NCBI GenBank assembly: GCA_019187495.1
Contig: JABAQN010000003.1
Coordinates: 62,001 to 126,000 of the forward strand
Length of the DNA: 64,000 bases
DNA from: Steroidobacteraceae bacterium
Lineage (GTDB): Bacteria > Pseudomonadota > Gammaproteobacteria > Steroidobacterales > Steroidobacteraceae
Reading direction: 5' to 3'
Every line of letters starts with the position of its first letter. Position 1 is the first letter of the stretch. Made by a program: the position numbers and the translations under genes. The notes beneath the pieces were generated by a model. That model saw only the letters and a program-made list of their open reading frames with translations, had not been told where the DNA came from and did not search any database. Of the stretch, positions 56,373-64,000 are shown in pieces.

Positions 56373-58270
56373 TCGGCGCACTGCAGCGTCTGCTGCGGTG
56401 GGTTTTCATGCATCTCGAGGCCGTGTTCAACAGGGCCTTCGGCGATCGCATCAATCCGCTCTACTACCTCGGCGCGACCGCGTTCTTCCTTTTCTGGGTC
56501 GTGGCGGGAACGGGCCTTTACCTCTACATCTTCTTCGATACCGCGGTATCGGGCGCCTATGCCTCGGTCGAGTCGCTGACCCACGGGCAGCGCTACATCG
56601 GCGGCATCGCGCGCAGTGTCCATCGCTATGCCTCGGACGGCATGGTGCTGACCATGACCGTGCACCTGCTGAGGCATTTCGCCTTCGATCGCTTGCGCGG
56701 CTATCGCCGCTTCTCGTGGATCACCGGCGTGATCCTGATCTGGTTCGTGTATGTCAGCGGCGTCGGCGGTTACATGCTGCCGTGGGACCGGCTCGCGCAG
56801 TTCGTGACCGTCTCGACCTTCGAATGGCTCGACTGGCTGCCCGGCTTCGGGGGCGCGCTGATCCGCAACGTCATTTACCCGGAGAGCATCAGCGACCGGT
56901 TCTTCTCGTTGCTCGCCTTCATGCACATCGGCGCGCCGCTGCTCACGCTGCTGCTGATGTGGGTGCACGTGCAGCGCGTCCCGAAGGTGGGCACGAATCC
57001 GCCGCGACCGATCGCGCTCGGTATGCTGGCGACGCTCGTGCTGCTCGCACTTTGGCAGCCGGTGTCGAGCCAGGGCGGGGCGGCTGATCTCGCAAACGCC
57101 GTCCCGCAGGTCGCGCTCGACTGGTTCTATCTCGCGATTTATCCGCTGATCCACACGTTGCCGCTCAGCCGGGTCTGGGCGCTGGTGCTCTCGCTCACGC
57201 TGCTGCTGATCGTCCTGCCCTGGCTGCCGCTGCGTCGCAAGGGCGAGCAGGTCGAGCGGCGCATCGAGTTCCATCCCGGGCCACGCCGCGTCGTCGCGCA
57301 GCCGGGTGAAACCCTGCTCGATGCCGGGTTGCGTGCCGGCCTCGCGCTGCCGTTCGAGTGTCGCAACGGTGGTTGCCAGGTCTGCGTCTGCACCGTCGTG
57401 CAGGGTGAGGTCGACCACGGGGCGTACCAGCCGGCGGCGCTGACGGATGCGATGCGCGCCAATGGCAAGGCGCTGATGTGCTGCGCGACGGCGCTCGGCG
57501 AAGTCGCAATTGAAGTGGATGTCGAATCCATCGATCCGGGCGGCGTGGCGCCGGTGCTGCGCCGCGAAGGACGCGTCGAGAGCATGCGGTTGCTCGGCGC
57601 GGACGTCATGCAGATCATGCTGTCGCTGCCGGGCGGGGAGCGCATCGAGTTCGGCGCCGGCCAGTACATCAACATCCTGCTGGACGACGGCCAGCAGCGG
57701 GCGTACTCGTTCGCGAATCCCCCGCACGACAACGCCCTGATCGAGTTGCACGTGAAGCGCATGCCGGGCGGCGTATTCTCGACCCGCGTGTTCGAGTCGC
57801 TGAAGGTCGGCGACAAGCTGCGATTCGAGGGTCCGTTCGGCCGCTTCACGCTGCGCCCCGGCAACCGGCCGATCGTGCTCGTTGCGACCTCGGTCGGGTT
57901 CGCGCCGATCAAGAGCATCCTCGAGGATGCCTTCCACCGCGGCATCCGCCGGCCGATGCGCCTGTACTGGGGTGCGCGCGAGCTGGACGACCTCTACCAC
58001 CGCGAAGCGCTCGAGCGCTGGCAGCGCGAACACGACAACTTCACGTTCATTCCGGTGCTGTCGCGTGCGGCGGGCACGGACTGGAGCGGTCGCACGGGAC
58101 ACGTCGACACGGCGATCCTCGAGGACTTCCCCGACCTGCGCGGCTACGAGGTCTACATCTGCGGTTCGGTGCAGCTCGTATCGAACGCCGTGCCGGCTTT
58201 CCTCGCGCACGGGCTCAGCGAGGGAGCGTGTTTCTCCGACTCGTTCACACCCTCGACCGCTGCGCCGTGA
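56369..58270 (+). CDS. Fusion of diheme cytochrome b, [2Fe-2S] ferredoxin and NAD(P)H:flavin reductase
   Basis: A 633-residue fusion. Residues 1-285: cytochrome b6-like membrane part with histidines H85 and H99/H103 and H186 and H200 positioned for two b hemes, ending in two further helices. Residues 297-385: plant-type ferredoxin, C331, C336, C339 and C371 (CRNGGCQVC plus LMCC). Residues 395-633: ferredoxin-reductase fold with FAD motif RAYSFAN, nicotinamide region TSVGFAPIKSI and YICGS. Electrons would run NAD(P)H, FAD, 2Fe-2S, then membrane hemes. The preceding HCO-like protein (ATGA overlap) is the obvious partner. Confidence 0.85.
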   Translation: MIGALQRLLRWVFMHLEAVFNRAFGDRINPLYYLGATAFFLFWVVAGTGLYLYIFFDTAVSGAYASVESLTHGQRYIGGIARSVHRYASDGMVLTMTVHLLRHFAFDRLRGYRRFSWITGVILIWFVYVSGVGGYMLPWDRLAQFVTVSTFEWLDWLPGFGGALIRNVIYPESISDRFFSLLAFMHIGAPLLTLLLMWVHVQRVPKVGTNPPRPIALGMLATLVLLALWQPVSSQGGAADLANAVPQVALDWFYLAIYPLIHTLPLSRVWALVLSLTLLLIVLPWLPLRRKGEQVERRIEFHPGPRRVVAQPGETLLDAGLRAGLALPFECRNGGCQVCVCTVVQGEVDHGAYQPAALTDAMRANGKALMCCATALGEVAIEVDVESIDPGGVAPVLRREGRVESMRLLGADVMQIMLSLPGGERIEFGAGQYINILLDDGQQRAYSFANPPHDNALIELHVKRMPGGVFSTRVFESLKVGDKLRFEGPFGRFTLRPGNRPIVLVATSVGFAPIKSILEDAFHRGIRRPMRLYWGARELDDLYHREALERWQREHDNFTFIPVLSRAAGTDWSGRTGHVDTAILEDFPDLRGYEVYICGSVQLVSNAVPAFLAHGLSEGACFSDSFTPSTAAP

Positions 58271-58297
58271 ATCAGTCGCGCCCCACCGGCGCGAGAC

Positions 58298-59791
58298 TCA
58301 GGACTCGTCGCGACAGCGGCATTCGCGCGGACAGGCGGCACTGCGCGGGCAGATGATCTGCGCGGGCACATCGAGTGCTTCCGCGATCCACGCGATCTTC
58401 TGCACGTGGGCGACCGTGCGGATGGCATCGGCGGCTGGCGCGGGTACGGCCGCCGCGCCGTCGGCGCGCTGGCATGCACCCCACACTTCCTGCGCGATGG
58501 ACGTGGCATCGATCCCCTGCGCCGCGAGCGCCGGCGCGAGATCGACGCCGACCGACAACACGCGCGTGGCGTCGGCCGCATCGCGCGTCAGCAGCGAATG
58601 ACAGCAGTAGAGCCGCACGGCGCCATCCGCGAGCATCGCGGAGATCTGCGATGTCGGCTTCGCCCCGGCGCTCGCACGTGCCGCACCGTTGCCCCGCAAC
58701 AGGCGAAACACCGCCCAGTGCGGGCAGGGGTCCGGCACGACCGCGAGATTGCCCCAGGGCAGCGGGATGCCGTTGCCGCGATAGACCGTCCGCAGGTAAC
58801 CCGGTGGATAGCCGTCGAAGAAGTGCCAGTGACGATACGGGGACACGGCGGTCATGCGCCGCATGACCACGGCCGGACCGACGCCGAGCTTGCGGTGCAC
58901 CGAGATGCGGTGTGCTTCGCGCACGAGAAGCTGGCGGAACGGCGCGCGCGGGCATAGCAGCGCCCCGGCGAAGAACGAGCATTCGAACTCGCGCCAGGCA
59001 TGGAGCGCATCGCGGGCACCGAGGCCGGGAGCGCCGCCGGCCGCCTCCGTATCCGCGCGATCGACGCGCGCCGCGGAAATCGCTCCGTCGCCGTTGTGCA
59101 GGATCCTGTGGCCGAGGAAAAACGCCAGCTCGTACTTGAGGCGCGCCTCGCGGGTTTGCAGGCGGCGGCTCGCGAGGATCGTGCCGGGCGCTTCGAAGCG
59201 TGCGCGCGCGAGGCCGCGATTCAGGCGCCGGCGGTCGTCGTCGACCCAGCGGATTTCGAGGCCGTGGCGCTCGCAGAGCGTGACGAGCGCGGCGAGCGAG
59301 AGCGGCATGGCGCGCCCGCCGGCCGCCTCGGCGGCGCGCTCGATCTCGGGAAAATCGTTCTGCTGCGTTTCCTGCCAGACGCGGATCAGCAGCTGCGCGA
59401 AGTTCTGTCCCGAGGTGCCGGTCTGCAGCAGCAGTTCGGGCAGCGCATGGCGCAGCATGGCCGGCGAGAACAGGAACGACGGTTCGAACGTGGTGGCATC
59501 GAGGCCGGGTATGGCGCCCGGAAGCGTGCCGGCCGGTGCAGTCTCGACGTTGCCATCGAGGAACCAGTCGACCGGCTTGCCGAAGACACCCGCGATCATC
59601 GAGAGCACCGTGCGCGACGGGGTCCGCTTGCCCGTTTCGAGCATGCTGAGGTAGGAGACGGAAGGCGCGGCCGCGGGGTCCTGCTGCACGCACCGGGCCG
59701 AGAGTTCCTCGAGGGTCAGGCCGTTGCGCCGCCGCAGCGTGCGCAGCTTCGAGCCGAGGAGGGCGCCATGGCGCAGGGAGGATGAAGGCAT
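58298..59791 (-). CDS. XRE-family regulator of the glyoxylate shunt (ScfR/RamB/DUF3612-like)
   Basis: A 497-residue regulator with an N-terminal XRE helix-turn-helix (LRTLRRRNGLTLEELSARC, SYLSMLETGKRTPS) and a long ScfR-like body including KYELAFFLGHRILHNGDGA and WREFECSFFAGALLCPR. The C-terminus has a Cys cluster (ICPRSAACPRECRCRDES) that may bind a metal or [Fe-S] cluster. Relatives (RamB of Corynebacterium; DUF3612 proteins beside aceB) control acetate and short-chain acyl-CoA use. It is divergent from aceB over 106 bases that contain a palindrome ten bases from its own start. Confidence 0.82.
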   Translation of the reverse strand: MPSSSLRHGALLGSKLRTLRRRNGLTLEELSARCVQQDPAAAPSVSYLSMLETGKRTPSRTVLSMIAGVFGKPVDWFLDGNVETAPAGTLPGAIPGLDATTFEPSFLFSPAMLRHALPELLLQTGTSGQNFAQLLIRVWQETQQNDFPEIERAAEAAGGRAMPLSLAALVTLCERHGLEIRWVDDDRRRLNRGLARARFEAPGTILASRRLQTREARLKYELAFFLGHRILHNGDGAISAARVDRADTEAAGGAPGLGARDALHAWREFECSFFAGALLCPRAPFRQLLVREAHRISVHRKLGVGPAVVMRRMTAVSPYRHWHFFDGYPPGYLRTVYRGNGIPLPWGNLAVVPDPCPHWAVFRLLRGNGAARASAGAKPTSQISAMLADGAVRLYCCHSLLTRDAADATRVLSVGVDLAPALAAQGIDATSIAQEVWGACQRADGAAAVPAPAADAIRTVAHVQKIAWIAEALDVPAQIICPRSAACPRECRCRDES

Positions 59792-59800
59792 GGAGTCAAA

Positions 59801-59813
59801 TTGACATTGTCAA
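59801..59813. promoter_or_regulatory. Palindrome overlapping the aceB -35 box
   Basis: TTGACATTGTCAA is a perfect odd palindrome (arms TTGACA/TGTCAA). Its left arm is a consensus -35 on the plus strand, and TGTAAA (59824-59829) lies 17 bases downstream as a -10. A protein bound here would control aceB directly and also touch the regulator's own start region. The flanking TCAAATT occurs on both sides. Confidence 0.6.
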
Positions 59814-59897
59814 ATTTCTATTGTGTAAATCACAGCCTAACCGAGCATAGACTGGCCGCGCAAGTCGCGCAACGGCGCGACGGGACCGGAGTCCGGC

Positions 59898-61463
<1,566 letters not shown>

Positions 61464-61480
61464 CCCCACGGAGAACTTCG

Positions 61481-62761
61481 ATGAGCCGAAGCGCCGCAGA
61501 TCTCACCCGCGACTGGCAGGACAACCCCCGCTGGAAGGGCGTCGAGCGCGCCTACACGGCCGCCGATGTCGTGCGCCTGCGCGGCACCGTGCACATCGAG
61601 CATTCGCTCGCGCGCCTCACGAGCGAGAAGCTCTGGCAGTACGTGAACACCAAGCCGTTCGTGAATGCGCTCGGCGCGCTGACCGGCAACCAGGCGATGC
61701 AACAGGTGAAGGCCGGACTCGACGCCATCTATCTCTCGGGCTGGCAGGTGGCGGGCGACGCGAATCTCGCGGGCGAGATGTACCCGGATCAGTCACTGTA
61801 TCCGGCCGATTCGGTGCCCGCGGTGGTCAAGCGGATCAACGGCACGCTGAAGCGCGCGGATGAGCTGCATCACGCCGAGGGCAACGATTCGATCGACTGG
61901 TTCAAGCCGATCATCGCCGATGCCGAGGCGGGCTTCGGCGGCGTGCTGAACGCCTTCGAACTGATGAAGGCGATGATCGAGGCGGGCGCCGCCGGCGTGC
62001 ATTTCGAGGACCAGTTGTCGTCCGCGAAGAAGTGTGGCCACATGGGCGGCAAGGTACTCGTGCCGACCCAGGAGGCGATCAACAAGCTCGCCGCCGCGCG
62101 ACTCGCGGCCGACGTCTGCGACGTGCCCACCGTACTGGTCGCGCGCACCGATGCCGAGTCCGCCAATCTCCTGACATCCGACATCGACGAGCGCGACCGC
62201 CCGTTCATCGAATCGCGCGAGCGCACGAGCGAAGGGTTCTTCCGCGTCAAGGCAGGTCTCGCACAGGCGATCGCGCGCGGCCTCGCCTATGCGCCGTATG
62301 CCGACATGCTCTGGTGCGAGACCGGGCACCCGGACCTCGGCGAAGCGAGGCAGTTCGCTGAAGGCATCCATCGCGAATTCCCGGGCAAGCTCCTTGCCTA
62401 CAACTGCTCGCCATCGTTCAACTGGAGGAAGAAACTCGACGACGCGACGATCGCGAAGTTCCAGCGCGAGCTCGGCGCGATGGGCTACAAATTCCAGTTC
62501 ATCACGCTCGCGGGCTTCCATGCGCTCAACTTCTCGATGTTCGAGCTCGCGAAGGGCTACCGGGAAAGCCAGATGACGGCCTATGTGACGCTGCAACAGG
62601 CGGAGTTCGCCGCCGAGGCGAGCGGCTACACCGCGACGAAGCACCAGCGCGAAGTGGGCGCGGGCTACTTCGATGACGTGACGCAGACCGTCACGGGCGG
62701 CCGGTCATCCGTGACTGCGATGACGGGCTCGACCGAAGAGCAGCAGTTCAAGCGCGCCTGA
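61481..62761 (+). CDS. aceA: Isocitrate lyase
   Basis: A 426-residue enzyme with the catalytic signature [32 protein letters not shown] and [14 protein letters not shown]. It splits isocitrate to glyoxylate and succinate. GGAG lies eight bases before ATG 61481. Length is that of the short (E. coli-type) form. No isocitrate dehydrogenase kinase gene (aceK) follows. Confidence 0.97.
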   Translation: MSRSAADLTRDWQDNPRWKGVERAYTAADVVRLRGTVHIEHSLARLTSEKLWQYVNTKPFVNALGALTGNQAMQQVKAGLDAIYLSGWQVAGDANLAGEMYPDQSLYPADSVPAVVKRINGTLKRADELHHAEGNDSIDWFKPIIADAEAGFGGVLNAFELMKAMIEAGAAGVHFEDQLSSAKKCGHMGGKVLVPTQEAINKLAAARLAADVCDVPTVLVARTDAESANLLTSDIDERDRPFIESRERTSEGFFRVKAGLAQAIARGLAYAPYADMLWCETGHPDLGEARQFAEGIHREFPGKLLAYNCSPSFNWRKKLDDATIAKFQRELGAMGYKFQFITLAGFHALNFSMFELAKGYRESQMTAYVTLQQAEFAAEASGYTATKHQREVGAGYFDDVTQTVTGGRSSVTAMTGSTEEQQFKRA

Positions 62762-62770
62762 CGGCGCGCT

Positions 62771-62808
62771 GCGGGCGGCGGGCGGCTGTCTGCTACGCGC
62801 CCGCCCGC
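62771..62808 (+). terminator. GC-rich hairpin after aceA (possible terminator)
   Basis: GCGGGCGG (62771-62778) can pair with CCGCCCGC (62801-62808) around a 22-base loop. It starts ten bases after the aceA stop. No T-run follows, only a pyrimidine-rich stretch, so intrinsic termination is uncertain. Confidence 0.3.
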
Positions 62809-62833
62809 TGTTCGCCGTCTCCTTTCCACCGCC

Positions 62834-62842
62834 TGCTAGAAT
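62834..62842 (+). promoter_or_regulatory. Extended -10 promoter before the uracil-DNA glycosylase gene
   Basis: TGCTAGAAT matches TGnTAtAAT with one change. The predicted start site is 62849, which is the A of an ATG opening a 16-codon frame. Confidence 0.5.
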
Positions 62843-62848
62843 GCGCCG

Positions 62849-62899
62849 ATGATTCACGTCTCCACCACCGTTTGCGCCGCGGTGTCGATGGACACCTGA
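62849..62899 (+). CDS. Putative leaderless 16-codon mini-ORF upstream of the glycosylase gene
   Basis: The frame encodes MIHVSTTVCAAVSMDT and stops at TGA 62897-62899, eight bases before the glycosylase ATG. It begins exactly where the extended -10 element predicts transcription to start, so it would be translated without a leader. It may only bring ribosomes to the next start codon, or be an accident. No similarity is recognised. Confidence 0.3.
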   Translation: MIHVSTTVCAAVSMDT

Positions 62900-62907
62900 C
62901 GCCGGCG

Positions 62908-63591
62908 ATGGTTCGTCCGGCGCCGTCCGCTCCTGCTGCCACCTCCGCCCGCCACGACCCCGAGTGCGTCCGCTGCCCGCGCCTCGTCGCGTTTCGCCGC
63001 GAACTGGTCGTCCGGTACCCGGGCTACTTCAACTCGCCGGTGCCCGCGTTCGGTGACCCGGCCCCGCGACTCCTGATCGTCGGTCTCGCGCCGGGGATGC
63101 ATGGCGCCAACCGGACGGGCCGGGCGTTCACGGGCGACTACGCCGGCATCCTCCTCTACGAAAGCCTGCACGCGCTCGGGTTGTCCTCGCGGGCAACATC
63201 TGTCGCCGCGGACGACGCGCTCGAGCTGCGCGGCGTGCGGATCACGAATGCCGCGAAGTGCGTGCCGCCGCAGAACAAGCCGCTTCCCGCCGAGGTGCGC
63301 GAGTGCCGGTTCTTCATGCGCAATGAACTGGCGGCGCTCGGCCACGTGCGCGCGCTGCTCGCACTCGGCCGCATTGCCCACGATGCCGTGCTGGGCGCCT
63401 TCGATGTTCCGCGCTCGAGCTGCACGTTCGCGCACGGCGCCGTGCATGCGCTGCCCGAAAATCGCTGGCTCGTCGATTCCTATCATTGCAGCCGCTACAA
63501 CACGCAGACACGGCGCCTGACGCCTGCGATGTTTCGCGTGGCGCTCGGCGAGGCGGCGTCCCGCGCGGGGCTTGCGCCGCGAAAGCCATGA
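62908..63591 (+). CDS. Uracil-DNA glycosylase family protein (family 5/UdgB-like)
   Basis: A 227-residue Fe-S glycosylase: N-terminal [11 protein letters not shown] and later [20 protein letters not shown] supply four cysteines for a [4Fe-4S] cluster. The active-site block is [20 protein letters not shown], where family 4 enzymes have GExPG, and the second motif is DSYHCSRYN. This fits family 5 enzymes, which remove uracil and some damaged bases without the usual catalytic Asp. ATG 62908 lacks a ribosome site; TTG 62872 is in frame. It overlaps uvrC by ATGA, forming a DNA-repair pair. Confidence 0.87.
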   Translation: MVRPAPSAPAATSARHDPECVRCPRLVAFRRELVVRYPGYFNSPVPAFGDPAPRLLIVGLAPGMHGANRTGRAFTGDYAGILLYESLHALGLSSRATSVAADDALELRGVRITNAAKCVPPQNKPLPAEVRECRFFMRNELAALGHVRALLALGRIAHDAVLGAFDVPRSSCTFAHGAVHALPENRWLVDSYHCSRYNTQTRRLTPAMFRVALGEAASRAGLAPRKP

Positions 63592-64000
63592 GCGAGCCGT
63601 TCGATGGCCGCGCGTTCGCAGCGCACCTGCCGCGTCGCCCGGGCGTCTACCGCATGTACGCCGGTGACGGAGAGCTCCTGTACGTCGGCAAGGCGCAGCG
63701 GCTGCGGGACCGTGTCGCGAGCTACTTCAGTCCCCGGAATCTCGCCCCCAAGGTCGCGGCGCTCGTCGTGCACATCGCGCGCATCGAGGTGACCGTCACG
63801 CGCTCGGAAACCGAGGCGCTGCTGCTCGAGTACAACCTGATCAAGGAACACCGGCCGCGCTACAACATCCTGATGCGGGACGACAAGAGCTTCCCGTACA
63901 TCCTGCTGCGGACGAACCACGACTTTCCGCGTCTGCTGTCCTATCGAGGCCCCCGGCATCGCGACGGACGCTACTTCGGCCCATACCCGAGCGTCGGATC
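63588..64000 (+). CDS. uvrC: Excinuclease ABC subunit C, N-terminal part (runs off the window)
   Basis: The first 137 codons are visible. They contain the GIY-YIG nuclease domain: [58 protein letters not shown]-type helices and [11 protein letters not shown], followed by RYFGPYP. UvrC makes both incisions in nucleotide excision repair with UvrAB. The start ATG 63588 overlaps the glycosylase stop. The frame is open to the end of the window. Confidence 0.95.
   Translation, partial: MSEPFDGRAFAAHLPRRPGVYRMYAGDGELLYVGKAQRLRDRVASYFSPRNLAPKVAALVVHIARIEVTVTRSETEALLLEYNLIKEHRPRYNILMRDDKSFPYILLRTNHDFPRLLSYRGPRHRDGRYFGPYPSVG

Noticed and set aside
59822-59834. CRP-like motif TGTG-TAAAT-CACA upstream of aceB
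   Set aside because: The arms are separated by five bases; a CRP site needs TGTGA-N6-TCACA. It also overlaps the candidate -10.

Overview
The window is 64 kb of GC-rich, gene-dense bacterial chromosome with no gap above about 200 bases and no rRNA, tRNA, CRISPR or mobile element that I could see. The gene set points to a gammaproteobacterium: E. coli-type PurB near nudJ and mnmA, fused ThrA with thrBC, TatD, MsrPQ, aceBA and class II DAHP synthase. A Nevskiales/Steroidobacterales/Xanthomonadales-like lineage is my best guess, at low confidence. It looks aerobic but equipped for low oxygen or nitric oxide.

Layout. 1-180: start of a membrane receptor. 377-7497: a TetR regulator and an export operon matching E. 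coli cecR-ybhG-ybhF-ybhS-ybhR, plus a NodT-type outer-membrane factor. 7553-14003: same-strand genes for a beta-CASP RNA nuclease-like protein (with a fresh 33-bp tandem duplication), LOG protein, LpxR-like protein, cytochrome c'-like protein and divergent phosphoketolase. 14056-18836 (minus): XdhC, MFS transporter, Rieske oxygenase, an unknown protein and a MocA-like cytidylyltransferase. 18893-24202: thrA-thrB-thrC and a NERD-domain protein. 24199-28708: tatD, a TPR-like protein, threonine aldolase and an ABC exporter. 28755-30387: YgjP-like metallopeptidase and kynA. 30344-40248 (minus): msrQ, msrP, a HAD hydrolase, acnA, a cysteine synthase homologue, mnmA, nudJ, an unknown gene and purB. 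40346-46413: fumC, CoA pyrophosphatase, mazG, a PepSY protein, a PhoPQ-like two-component pair and a YebC protein. 46431-49123 (minus): a lysine-degrading pair. 49210: DAHP synthase.

The most interesting region is 50573-58270. Behind a perfect FNR/DNR-type box (51057-51070) lie seven tightly spaced genes: a 51-aa membrane protein, a CuA subunit II, a heme-copper oxidase subunit I in which the catalytic tyrosine is glutamine, a SCO/SenC protein, an unknown membrane-anchored protein, a second heme-copper-oxidase-like protein that lacks two of the three CuB histidines, and a fusion of diheme cytochrome b, [2Fe-2S] ferredoxin and a flavin/NAD(P)H reductase. The first part resembles norSY-senC of ammonia oxidisers, so NO reduction is likely. 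The last two genes look like an NAD(P)H-fed heme module whose function I cannot name.

58298-62761 is the glyoxylate shunt: a divergent XRE/ScfR-like regulator, aceB and aceA. 62908 to the end is a family 5-like uracil-DNA glycosylase and the start of uvrC. Across the window several genes have a -10 hexamer six or seven bases before the start codon, suggesting leaderless mRNAs.
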